Shown here: one piece after another, positions 1 through 7,133 of the stretch
Layout: every line of letters starts with the position of its first letter
Numbering within the stretch: position 1 is the stretch's first letter
From: Gammaproteobacteria bacterium
GTDB lineage: Bacteria > Pseudomonadota > Gammaproteobacteria > UBA1113
Assembly: GCA_019752835.1 (NCBI GenBank)
Contig: JAIELR010000208.1
Span: forward strand, 1-9,507
DNA: 9,507 bases
Reading direction: 5' to 3'
Translations under genes and position numbers: made by a program
Notes under the pieces: generated by a model
Told to the model about the DNA's origin: nothing
Seen by the model: only the letters and a program-made list of their open reading frames with translations
The model's database searches: none

Positions 1-1
1 C

Positions 2-787
2 GCAGAGCTGCAAGAAGCGCTTGGCGTTTTGAGTCAACGCAATACCGCAGGATTTTCCAGCGGCTTTGAATTTGCCAAAGAGCAAGCAAAGACTGCAAAT
101 CTTGTGGGGCAGCTTGGCGATCTCACTGATTCTCAATTGACCATTGAAGAACGTAGCCTGAAGCAATTGCAGGATCAGCAAAGGACATTACAGGACGGGT
201 TTCAAAATGAAATGGAACGGTTGGATTCATTAATTGAACAAGCGCAACTTGAAATCAATTCAATCAATGGTCTGAATACATCCATCCTGTCTCTGACCGA
301 TGCAATCAAAAATTTCAATCTAGCCTCATCTCAAGGCGGTGGTGGTGTGATTGGTGGAGGAGCAACATCCGGAAATCCAAACATATCCAATCAGAAGATT
401 ATTGATTTCTTCAAAGTTCCAAGGACGCCATTTGAGATATTCAAGGCTGCAACTGAAAACGGCGTAACCTCTCAGCAAATAATTAACACGGGCAGATTCA
501 CCCAGGCCGAAGCGGATAAGTTTTTCCGTGATAATCCGGATATCCCAAGATTCGCAAACGGTGGATATCACCGTGGCGGGTTGCGCATTGTCGGAGAGCG
601 TGGGCCTGAATTGGAGAGAACGGGGCCAAGCCATATTACCAGCAATAATGATCTTAAAAAATCCATTGGAAATGATGATGTAGTCGCCGAGGTCAAGTTG
701 CTGCGTGGTGAAATGAACAAGTTGAATAAAACATTCGACGCCATTACTCAGAACGGCACGGCAATCAGAACCAAGACTGTCGCATGA
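2..787 (+). CDS. Phage tail tape measure protein, C-terminal part (5' end outside window)
   Basis: This is the end of a tail tape measure protein, the long helical protein that sets tail length and sits inside the tail tube. The frame is open from base 2 with no stop, so the true start lies upstream; the TTG at base 29 is internal. The visible part begins with a long charged heptad-like helix (roughly bases 120-320), followed by a glycine-rich linker (GGGGVIGGG). It ends in a segment with RTPFEIFKAATENGVTSQQ and then FANGGYHRGGLRIVGERGPE, LERTGPSHI, which I recognise as the usual C-terminal signature of this family in phages of Gram-negative bacteria. The stop overlaps the next start (ATGA at 784-787), so the two are translationally coupled. 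The N-terminal and hydrophobic segments cannot be judged from here. The family call is secure; the total length is unknown. Confidence 0.9.
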   Translation, partial: AELQEALGVLSQRNTAGFSSGFEFAKEQAKTANLVGQLGDLTDSQLTIEERSLKQLQDQQRTLQDGFQNEMERLDSLIEQAQLEINSINGLNTSILSLTDAIKNFNLASSQGGGGVIGGGATSGNPNISNQKIIDFFKVPRTPFEIFKAATENGVTSQQIINTGRFTQAEADKFFRDNPDIPRFANGGYHRGGLRIVGERGPELERTGPSHITSNNDLKKSIGNDDVVAEVKLLRGEMNKLNKTFDAITQNGTAIRTKTVA

Positions 788-1698
788 AAGCATTCATTCC
801 GCTTGAAATAACTGATGCCATGCTGATCAGCAGCACCATTGCTGAGCCTGACGAATCCGAGCCAGCATACAATGTCGCCACATCCTACGCGGAGTTTGCC
901 CAGGTTAGCGTGGTGGCTGCAAATAGTCACCTGGTCTATGAATCGCTAGTTTCCGGAAACGTCGGCAACCCGGTAACGGACGAAACTAAGTGGATATTGA
1001 AAGGCAGCACTAACCGGTTCCGCATGTTTGACTACAACCAGGGCAATCCTAGCGTCGGACAATCGCCCTTAACCGTGGTGTTGCGGCCTGGAAAGCGGAT
1101 CGATGCGCTCATGCTCGATGGCTTGAAGGCATCCTTGCTGGATATCACGGTGCGCAATGGTGTTGATGGCGATGCAGTCTACACGCTGGATGGTTATTTA
1201 CTATCCCGCAATGTAAATACGTTCTACGAATATTTCTTTGCCCCGTTTATATACACCAAGGCTGTTGCAACGTTTCAAATCCCACCGGTTCCCGATCCGG
1301 TTATTTATCTGACCTTATCGGATCCTTCCGGTTTGGCGGAGTTGGGGCGATTTGCTGTTGGGCAATCGGTGCATCTGGGCCATATTCAATGGAGCCCGAT
1401 TGTGGATTCCGATAATTACAGTCAAATTGATTGGGATGAATTTGGAAAATCGACATTAACACCGGTACCCAGCATTCCGACTAACGAACTCAAAGTAGAA
1501 ACAGATAAAGTAAGGCTAAACGCCGTGCGTCAATTCCGTGACCAGGCCAATGCTAAAGCCGCAGTCTGGTCAGGTATGGATGATTTAGTCCATCCCTATC
1601 AAGAATCCTTGATTCTGTTTGGCGTTTATCGCAGCTTTCAAATAGACATCAGCAATCAGGCGCTTGCTGTAATAAACCTATCACTAAAAGGTATTTAA
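784..1698 (+). CDS. Distal tail / baseplate-associated protein with CBM5/12-like N-terminal segment
   Basis: The product is 304 residues and directly follows the tape measure gene, where distal-tail and tip proteins are normally encoded. Residues 29-70 (from YNVATSYAEF to GNPVTDETKW) follow the pattern of small CBM5/12-like chitin-binding modules: an aromatic start, VxxxxxxYESLxxGNxGNPxxD and a closing Trp at 70. The rest looks beta-rich (about 75-205), with a helical C-terminal stretch near 240-270 (RLNAVRQFRDQANAKAA) and a final beta segment. There is no signal peptide or membrane segment. It starts with ATG in a 4-base overlap with the upstream stop, which implies translational coupling. 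Similar proteins follow the tape measure gene in other phages, but I cannot assign a specific named role. Carbohydrate binding is an inference from the module pattern. Confidence 0.7.
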   Translation: MKAFIPLEITDAMLISSTIAEPDESEPAYNVATSYAEFAQVSVVAANSHLVYESLVSGNVGNPVTDETKWILKGSTNRFRMFDYNQGNPSVGQSPLTVVLRPGKRIDALMLDGLKASLLDITVRNGVDGDAVYTLDGYLLSRNVNTFYEYFFAPFIYTKAVATFQIPPVPDPVIYLTLSDPSGLAELGRFAVGQSVHLGHIQWSPIVDSDNYSQIDWDEFGKSTLTPVPSIPTNELKVETDKVRLNAVRQFRDQANAKAAVWSGMDDLVHPYQESLILFGVYRSFQIDISNQALAVINLSLKGI

Positions 1699-1699
1699 C

Positions 1700-3439
1700 A
1701 TGGTTGCACAGATCACGCTATTCTCAACCCCACTGCCAAATACTTATGACCAAACAGCGGAGGAATTCGAAGCTTCTGCAAACACGCTGGTTAGCGAACT
1801 TAATCCGGCATTCTTGCAAGCTAACGCGCTTGCGTTAGAAGTTAATGAACTGGCATTAAACGCCGAAGCAGCGGCGGGCGAACTTGCAAATACTGCCTGG
1901 GTATCTGGAACAACGTACACCGCAGGCCAGGTCAGATACAGCCCGATTGATTCTCTAATGTACCGCAGAAAAACCAATGGCGCCGGCACAACTGATCCCA
2001 GCCTTGATACGACCAACTGGGCATTGCAAACCAAGACGGTGCCGGGTGGGTCTGATACGAGCAGCAATGCTGATGATATCGCTCTGACATCAACCAGCGG
2101 CAGATTGCAGATCATCGGCATGACCTCAGCCAACAAGAAAGTTACTTTGCCATCTGCCAATACGTTGGCGAAAGGTGTGCCGTTATTCGTACTGAAAAAT
2201 TCCGGAAACTACCGTTTTTCAGTGCATAAAAATGGCGGCGTGTTTATTTGCTATATCAATCCGGGGCAAGTTGTGTCGTTCGGATGTTCGGATATCTCCA
2301 CCGCTGCGGGTGTTTGGGCTATTAATGGCGAAGGCATAGAGACAATCTACAGCGGCAATTCACCGGAAGTATTAAACTCTGTTGATTCCCGCTTTATATC
2401 GGTTGCGATGTTGTCCGCAACCAAGGCAATTTGTGCATTCAAGAATAATTCAACCGGGTTTCTTGAGGCAGTCATATTAAACTTTGGATCAGAATCCGGG
2501 GATCCATTGCCAATTAACGGTGAAGCAGTTCGCAACATCAGCATTGCGGCTTTGTCATCCAGTAAGTCCGTCGTTGTTTATCAGCTTAATGCGGTGACCA
2601 CTATTAAAGGTTATGTATTGGATGTATCCGGAAACACAATAACTCCAGGTACGGTTAGAACAATAGTAACCAATGCCAGCAATGGTACCAACGGTATAAG
2701 CTTGTGCGCTCTTTCATCCACGCAGTTACTGTGTTTATATTTTATGGCGGGGGCAACGACTCCTCGGGAAAGAATTCTTGATATCTCAGGGAGCACAATA
2801 GCGGAAAGCGGTGAAGTGGTTGCTGATACATCGTCAATAGATTCTTTATCTGCGCCTTACTTGGTTGGAAAATCGATCAGTTCAAGCAAAGCATTGCTTG
2901 TATTCGTTGGGCCATCTTCTCAGACAACAATGCGGCTCCAATCGGTAACTGGTTCAACGCCAGCACCAACAGGCTCCGTTTTGTCTATTTCACAATCGGG
3001 TGGTGTGCAGCGTGTCACGTTTATTGTCTGCATCATGAATGCCAATCGGGCGGTGATTATCAAATCAATCGATCGTACTTATGGCGATGCCATTGCATAT
3101 ATAGTCGACATCTCCGGTACCACTCCAGTGTTAATCACGAGCAAGCAGATAACTCTTGATCTGATCGGACCCAATGCAAATTTATCAGCGGCGAAACTGG
3201 ATTCTAGTCGCATTTATTTAACCTGGACGGGTGGGGGTAGCTTAGGCGTTGATTCGCTAGTGTTAACGCTAACCAGTGATGATCGTATCGTGCTTGGCAA
3301 AATAACCGAGCGGCACGAGTCTGGTGTTACTGAGTCGCCCTGGTACCTCGCTTGCGATGCGCTGGATGCATCCCACGTTATGCAGGTATCGCGCAATGCC
3401 TCAACTTTCCTGAGCGCTAAAACAATCGAGATTTCGTAA
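1700..3439 (+). CDS. Putative tail fibre / receptor-binding protein with seven-bladed beta-propeller
   Basis: The product is 579 residues. Residues 20-65 are an Ala/Glu/Leu-rich helix typical of the trunk of trimeric fibres. Residues 66-110 form a CBM5/12-like module (WVSGTTYTAGQVRY ... W107). Residues 115-212 are a small beta domain. From about 232 to the end the protein is a seven-fold repeat of about 54 residues. Each unit has a beta strand ending in L-[S/D]-[S/A]-[S/T/N]-[K/R/Q/H], a hydrophobic strand (for example SVVVY, ALLVF), and in several units a turn D-[I/V]-S-G-x-T. The Lys/Arg-type position recurs at 242, 289, 342, 397, 450, 504 and 559. The last unit is short, and residues 213-226 could supply its missing strand (Velcro closure). 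The ATG has an AAAAGG Shine-Dalgarno at 1686-1691. Host-surface recognition is inferred from position and architecture; no enzyme motif is visible. Confidence 0.75.
   Translation: MVAQITLFSTPLPNTYDQTAEEFEASANTLVSELNPAFLQANALALEVNELALNAEAAAGELANTAWVSGTTYTAGQVRYSPIDSLMYRRKTNGAGTTDPSLDTTNWALQTKTVPGGSDTSSNADDIALTSTSGRLQIIGMTSANKKVTLPSANTLAKGVPLFVLKNSGNYRFSVHKNGGVFICYINPGQVVSFGCSDISTAAGVWAINGEGIETIYSGNSPEVLNSVDSRFISVAMLSATKAICAFKNNSTGFLEAVILNFGSESGDPLPINGEAVRNISIAALSSSKSVVVYQLNAVTTIKGYVLDVSGNTITPGTVRTIVTNASNGTNGISLCALSSTQLLCLYFMAGATTPRERILDISGSTIAESGEVVADTSSIDSLSAPYLVGKSISSSKALLVFVGPSSQTTMRLQSVTGSTPAPTGSVLSISQSGGVQRVTFIVCIMNANRAVIIKSIDRTYGDAIAYIVDISGTTPVLITSKQITLDLIGPNANLSAAKLDSSRIYLTWTGGGSLGVDSLVLTLTSDDRIVLGKITERHESGVTESPWYLACDALDASHVMQVSRNASTFLSAKTIEIS
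2393..3436 (+). repeat. Seven degenerate ~54-residue repeats (beta-propeller blades) within the fibre gene
   Basis: This is a protein-level repeat within the gene at 1700-3439, covering residues 232-579. Anchor motifs are LSATK (238-242), LSSSK (285-289), LSSTQ (338-342), ISSSK (393-397), MNANR (446-450), LDSSR (500-504) and LDASH (555-559), spaced 47, 53, 55, 53, 54 and 55 residues. A second anchor, the D-V/I-S-G-x-T turn or a variant, lies at 308, 361, 415 and 470, also 53-55 apart. At DNA level the copies have diverged, so this is an old internal duplication and not a recent tandem array. Confidence 0.75.
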
Positions 3440-3455
3440 TTTTACAGGTGACAAC

Positions 3456-3665
3456 ATGCTGAATAAAGAAAATCCGGGATGCCCATATTTGACCGCTGCA
3501 GATATCGAGACGGTTGCCGAAAGGGCTGCTGATAAAGCGGTCAAGAAAATCACAGATCAAGTTTATTTGGAAGTGGGAAGAAGCGTGGTCAATAAGTTTT
3601 TGTGGGCAGTGGGCGCGATAACTGTGGGCTTTGTCCTGTGGCTGCACTCAAAAGGGTTCATCTAG
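3456..3665 (+). CDS. Small tail-anchored membrane protein, possible holin/antiholin-like accessory
   Basis: The product is 69 residues. It has a hydrophilic N-terminus with ENPGCPYLTAADIETVAERA, an amphipathic, charged helix at about 14-46 (AERAADKAVKKITDQVYLEV), and one C-terminal transmembrane segment at about 48-64 (FLWAVGAITVGFVLWL), followed by a short basic tail. Small phage proteins with a helix followed by one TM (XhlA-like layouts) occur in lysis or tail modules, and I have the impression of seeing close relatives of this one next to fibre genes. Its function is not established. The ATG has a good Shine-Dalgarno, AGGTG, at 3446-3450. It is the last gene before the terminator at 3692. 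An accessory role in membrane permeabilisation is possible but unproven. Confidence 0.65.
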   Translation: MLNKENPGCPYLTAADIETVAERAADKAVKKITDQVYLEVGRSVVNKFLWAVGAITVGFVLWLHSKGFI

Positions 3666-3691
3666 TTAATTATTCGGAACATCAAGCAAAC

Positions 3692-3718
3692 AAAAGCCAG
3701 CTCAATGCTGGCTTTTTT
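3692..3718 (+). terminator. Rho-independent terminator
   Basis: A perfect 10-bp stem, AAAAGCCAGC (3692-3701) with GCTGGCTTTT (3707-3716), encloses the 5-base loop TCAAT and runs into a T-tract. The A-run on the other side means it could also work on the minus strand. It lies 26 bases after the small membrane protein gene and about 40 bases before the next start, so it separates the first tail group from the second fibre and lysis group. Confidence 0.88.
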
Positions 3719-3758
3719 GTTTTCTGAAACAGGTTTCAATTTAAAAAAGGCGAAAGTA

Positions 3759-5321
3759 ATGGCAACTTTAGTGGAAAACATATTACGCAAAGCGGTTGAA
3801 GAAGGTTTCGTTCGTTATGAAGATGGCAATTTCTACGACAAGAATGATCAGATTATTTCGGTTAATCAGGAACCGGGTTCTGGGGTTAGTAGCAATATGA
3901 TTCCATTCATTGCCTATGCTTCTGCGCCTGATGGAACAGACTTTACGTTAACAAACAGTAATACGCTTGAATACACGGCTTTCAAGATTGCCGCAGCCGA
4001 TGCGGTATTGGTTGCAGCTGACTTCACAGGACTTTGGTTTCATCGTAAAGGCTTGCCGGGAGCAAGCATACCTGGCGCAAATGGTGTGGATGGAAGGAAT
4101 GGCGGCTTCCCTTGTGTTTACAGTAGCGATACAGCCGCAACCGCACCGGCGCAAGGTACGGTTAAATTCAATCATGCAAACCCCGCTCTGGCGACAGAGA
4201 TGTACATCAATTCAATCTCACCTTCCGGGACGGATCTGACCGGGGTTTTTGATGAAATTCCTGCTGGTGCAAAGTTTGTGCTGGGCGCTGATTCTCCAAG
4301 TGGCACATCGCTTGCCGTTTTTAGTTTCGACACCACACCTACGGATAACACTGGATGGTTCACGGTAGAAGTAACGAGTTTGTCTATTTCTTCAGCGTCA
4401 TTCGTCGACGAAGATACCTGCGTATTCCATATTATCGGAACCAGCAATATCAATATTGATCCTGTCACCGGCAGGTTAATGGTCAATGGTGTTGATAAGT
4501 CCGGCACAACTGCTGTTGCTACATTCTCATCGCTTCCTGATCCGACGACCGTACCGCTGAATGTCTACTACGTAACCGCCCAAGATTGTTTTGTATACGC
4601 GAATGGTGCGGAATGGTGGCCGGTCAATGGGCGAGCAGTAATCTATCGATCACCTGGGTTACCTGTAACCATCATAGCGCCGGCAGCATTGGTAACAGCG
4701 ATCGCTGATAATGGCTCCGGAAAAGTGCGCGCAAGTTCCGCTGGGCATGGTCTTGTGTCCGGTCAAAATAATGGGCGTATTTACATTTCCGGTGGCGGCA
4801 CATGGACGCCAGGATTGTACCGATTTACTTATGTTGGCGCTGGTAATTACGATTTTCCTGACGTTACATACTCAGCCGGGCTGGGTGTCCCGACGGTAGC
4901 AAGGGGAAATGCCACGGACGAAATTGTAGTTAAAACAATCAGCGTCCCTCCGCTCACAGACAAATCGTCAATCGAATTATTCATTGCCAGCCTTTTCAAC
5001 GACAGCACAGAAACAAAACGCACAATTGTCGATTGGGGTGGCGTGCGTTTTTATAACAGAAACGATAATACTTCGGGAAATGATGCTGCTTTCCAAGGCC
5101 CGATGATTATAAATTTGAATAGCGCAACATTGAAACAGGCTGCTTTGGGGATAGGTGTTGCGGGATCAAAAGCTGCAAGCTCCGTGGTTCCAGTAACCGG
5201 AGATTTTTCAACGGCAGCAGCCACCACAATGAGCATTATCGCAATCCTCGGTAATTCCACGACACCGATAGCTACTGAATCGGTAACGTACAATATGATC
5301 AGAGCTGTTTGGGAGGTGTGA
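3759..5321 (+). CDS. Modular phage tail fibre / tailspike-like protein
   Basis: The product is 520 residues. I start it at the ATG at 3759, which has AAAAGG at 3745-3750. The in-frame ATG at 3705 lies inside the terminator hairpin and is not credible. Modules in order: a short helical N-terminus (1-35); a short interrupted collagen-like Gly-X-Y stretch (98-116: GLPGAS, a two-residue break, then GANGVDGRNG); a beta domain with TVKFNHANPALATEMYINSI and GWFTVEVTSL (about 130-228) of a kind common in phage fibres; a SSLPDP...VYYVTAQDCFVYANGAEWWPVNG linker unit (about 257-290); a module with ASSAGHGLVSGQ and NGRIYISGGG (about 310-378); and a C-terminal beta domain (about 386-520) that may be the trimerised tip. 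The stop overlaps the next gene (TGATG at 5319-5323). Adhesion is inferred; no catalytic motif is evident here. Confidence 0.8.
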   Translation: MATLVENILRKAVEEGFVRYEDGNFYDKNDQIISVNQEPGSGVSSNMIPFIAYASAPDGTDFTLTNSNTLEYTAFKIAAADAVLVAADFTGLWFHRKGLPGASIPGANGVDGRNGGFPCVYSSDTAATAPAQGTVKFNHANPALATEMYINSISPSGTDLTGVFDEIPAGAKFVLGADSPSGTSLAVFSFDTTPTDNTGWFTVEVTSLSISSASFVDEDTCVFHIIGTSNINIDPVTGRLMVNGVDKSGTTAVATFSSLPDPTTVPLNVYYVTAQDCFVYANGAEWWPVNGRAVIYRSPGLPVTIIAPAALVTAIADNGSGKVRASSAGHGLVSGQNNGRIYISGGGTWTPGLYRFTYVGAGNYDFPDVTYSAGLGVPTVARGNATDEIVVKTISVPPLTDKSSIELFIASLFNDSTETKRTIVDWGGVRFYNRNDNTSGNDAAFQGPMIINLNSATLKQAALGIGVAGSKAASSVVPVTGDFSTAAATTMSIIAILGNSTTPIATESVTYNMIRAVWEV

Positions 5322-6517
5322 TGAATCCATTTTCCCAAACATATGTGAAGTTGCCAATCACTGAAGAAGCCAATGCTCTGAAATGGCATCCAGGCCATGC
5401 GCTCTGGATGGCCCCTGGCATGTGGACAAGTACGCAAAGCCGCAACCAATTATTTAATACTGACATCCCGGCCATTGTTGCGGCTGGGGCACCGGCTCCC
5501 CATATCCAGATACATGTCTATTGGAACGACATTGAGCCAACCAGCCCGGGTGTTTATAACTGGGATTTTATTGACAGCAAAATAGCCTTGATAAATAACT
5601 CGCCGTCTGGAATCGGCGGTGCTGGCTGCAAATTTATGATCAATTTTTTAGCTCGTACTTACGGCGGGTTTAGCAGTGCTGTGCCAGCTTATATGCAATC
5701 AGCCGCGGGAACGGATTATGCGGGCACGACTGGCGGCACGAATGAATCCCGGAATGGCGAATACAAAGGCGCTGATTTAGTTAATGCGCAAGGCGTAGTT
5801 ACCGGCAAGCAGTTCCAGGCCAAACTTTGGGTACAAGATGTTGCCGATCGATACAGGGATGCGGTTATTGCAATAGGGCAGAGGTATGACAGCAATCCTG
5901 ATCTTGTTGGTATGACGATCAACGAGACGGCCATTCTTGGCGGAGTGGGTACCGGCATGACTCCGGTTGATCCTAGAACCAGTGTTTCTGTCACGGGCGA
6001 TTTATTTACAAAGTGGGCAAACGCTGTCATTGCCGCGAAGGCAGCTTTCCCGACAACACCTATGACATGGATGGCAAACTTCCCGGCAGCGGGCATTTTA
6101 AGTATTTTCGATCCGGCAGATTTTAATCCTACAATTCAGGCCAGAATGCTTGCCAATGGCATTGGAGGTCATGAGCAGGATTTATACCCGAGATCGGGCA
6201 TTGTCGGTCAGACACTTAATGTTAGCTACGATGCAAACGATGCTATGGCTGGTATTACACCGCGCTTTACAAATATGTCAAATGGCGGGTCTTTGTTTTC
6301 GAGCAATGGGGATAAGCAGAACCCCACGCCTCCGGCAACGCCGTCTCAACTCGCCCAGGAAGCGCGTGCGCGAGGTGTCAATATCATTTTGTGGCATGTC
6401 GTTGCTACTGTCTCCGGCACTGCTGGTGATACGTGGCGGCAAAGAATATTGCCTCTGTTGCTAGCAAACAACCCTTCCGAACGTCCCGTTAATACATTCC
6501 CGTCTTTTTATTCTTAG
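5321..6517 (+). CDS. TIM-barrel protein resembling clan GH-A glycoside hydrolases
   Basis: The product is 398 residues with no signal peptide. A predicted beta/alpha-barrel order can be read: strand 2 with HIQIHVYWNDIEP and GVYNWDFID (61-85), a pattern typical of clan GH-A enzymes such as GH42, GH5 or GH10; strand 3 CKFMINFLAR (103-112); strand 4 LVGMTINET (195-203), where N201-E202 matches the Asn-Glu acid/base pair of the clan; strand 5 PMTWMANF (247-254); strand 6 near GIGGHEQDLY (280-289); and strand 8 GVNIILWHV (352-360), whose W359 fits the conserved strand-8 Trp. I see no clear strand-7 Glu nucleophile. The ATG at 5321 has GGGAGGTG just upstream and overlaps the fibre stop. It sits between a fibre and the holin, so it may be a tail-borne polysaccharide-degrading enzyme, a sugar-binding relative, or an unusual endolysin. 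The substrate cannot be told. Confidence 0.65.
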   Translation: MNPFSQTYVKLPITEEANALKWHPGHALWMAPGMWTSTQSRNQLFNTDIPAIVAAGAPAPHIQIHVYWNDIEPTSPGVYNWDFIDSKIALINNSPSGIGGAGCKFMINFLARTYGGFSSAVPAYMQSAAGTDYAGTTGGTNESRNGEYKGADLVNAQGVVTGKQFQAKLWVQDVADRYRDAVIAIGQRYDSNPDLVGMTINETAILGGVGTGMTPVDPRTSVSVTGDLFTKWANAVIAAKAAFPTTPMTWMANFPAAGILSIFDPADFNPTIQARMLANGIGGHEQDLYPRSGIVGQTLNVSYDANDAMAGITPRFTNMSNGGSLFSSNGDKQNPTPPATPSQLAQEARARGVNIILWHVVATVSGTAGDTWRQRILPLLLANNPSERPVNTFPSFYS

Positions 6518-6528
6518 GGCTGTCGTAA

Positions 6529-6768
6529 ATGAACTGGCTCGGCAAACAGTTGGAAGAACATCATCTTTTCAGGCGCCTGGTGATTGTGTTCTTTCTGTTC
6601 ATGTACATGGAAGTCACGCGAGAATCTTTCAATTATGCCTACTTCGCAGCCGAACGCGGCATGTCGGCTGGCGATACGGTTTTGGTTTTGGGTTCACTTC
6701 AAACGCTCATGACTGCGCTCATGGGCTACGCATTCAAGATTTATTCAACGTCAAGAAGTAAGGAGTAG
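6529..6768 (+). CDS. Putative holin with two transmembrane segments
   Basis: The product is 79 residues. It has a short charged N-terminus (MNWLGKQLEEHHLFRR), TM1 at about 17-29 (LVIVFFLFMYMEV), a polar linker (TRESFNYAYFAAERGMSAGD), TM2 at about 50-69 (TVLVLGSLQTLMTALMGYAF) and a short polar, net-basic tail (STSRSKE). The size and the two-TM topology fit small phage holins, which make lesions in the inner membrane at the time of lysis. The spanin genes directly downstream support this. The start has no strong Shine-Dalgarno (only a weak GGGC around 6517), so translation may depend on coupling to the gene ending 11 bases upstream, which would keep output low. The holin assignment rests on topology and context, not on a recognised sequence signature. 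Confidence 0.72.
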   Translation: MNWLGKQLEEHHLFRRLVIVFFLFMYMEVTRESFNYAYFAAERGMSAGDTVLVLGSLQTLMTALMGYAFKIYSTSRSKE

Positions 6769-6770
6769 AT

Positions 6771-7133
6771 ATGCTACCCAATCCATGGATGATCCTGGCC
6801 GCAGCGGTGTTCCTTCTCGTTTCTCACACCTGGGCTTTCAAGGAAGGCGAGAAATATAAATCCAACGAGATCAAAGCCGAGCAATTGGAAGCAATGCACA
6901 AAGCAGTTGAGCTGGCAGATAAACAGAGAGTTGCTGATAAAAAACTGGCTGCACAAGAAATTCAGGTTCGAGAAAAAATCAAGATTGAATATCGTTACAT
7001 AAGGGAAAAAGCAAATGAAAACATCGATAAAAATTACGGTTATGCTGATTGCGGTCTGGATGATGACGGCCTGCGCCTCTTCAATTCCAATCCAGGCACC
7101 AAAGCGAACGGCACCGGAAAGCCTCCTGACTGA
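6771..7133 (+). CDS. Rz-like inner-membrane spanin (i-spanin)
   Basis: The product is 120 residues. It has one N-terminal TM (about 6-22, WMILAAAVFLLVSHTWA) followed by a long charged periplasmic helix or coiled coil (24-86, rich in K, E, A and Q) and a C-terminal YADCGLDDDGLRLFNS motif (91-106) that I recognise from Rz-type proteins. I-spanins pair with an outer-membrane lipoprotein to disrupt the outer membrane in the last step of lysis. The start has a strong AAGGAG at 6760-6765, inside the end of the holin gene. The o-spanin gene begins inside this one in the +1 frame at 7015, the classical Rz/Rz1 layout, which strongly supports the call. Confidence 0.87.
   Translation: MLPNPWMILAAAVFLLVSHTWAFKEGEKYKSNEIKAEQLEAMHKAVELADKQRVADKKLAAQEIQVREKIKIEYRYIREKANENIDKNYGYADCGLDDDGLRLFNSNPGTKANGTGKPPD

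Noticed and set aside
29..787. Complete small gene starting at TTG 29
   Set aside because: The frame is open to the window edge and the preceding codons (AELQEALGV) continue the helical protein, so this is the end of a longer tape measure gene.
3725..3738. Inverted repeat TGAAAC-AG-GTTTCA in the fibre leader as an operator
   Set aside because: A 6-bp half-site occurs easily by chance and no second copy or promoter was found nearby.
3705..3758. Earlier ATG for the fibre gene at 3705
   Set aside because: It lies inside the terminator loop and stem, has no ribosome site, and would add an unlikely 18-residue leader; the ATG at 3759 has a good Shine-Dalgarno.
5030..5110. Asn-rich stretch FYNRNDNTSGND as a diversity-generating retroelement variable region
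   Set aside because: There is no C-type lectin fold signature, no template repeat and no reverse transcriptase in the window.
5309..5320. TTG start at 5309 for the GH-A-like gene
   Set aside because: It would place the GGGAGGTG ribosome site inside the coding region; the ATG at 5321 fits that site and the TGATG overlap.
5051..5449. Minus-strand open frames, also at 326-793, 1744-2160, 4172-4507, 5716-6096 and 7847-8170
   Set aside because: All lie antisense to well-supported genes, have atypical composition, and show no recognisable domains.
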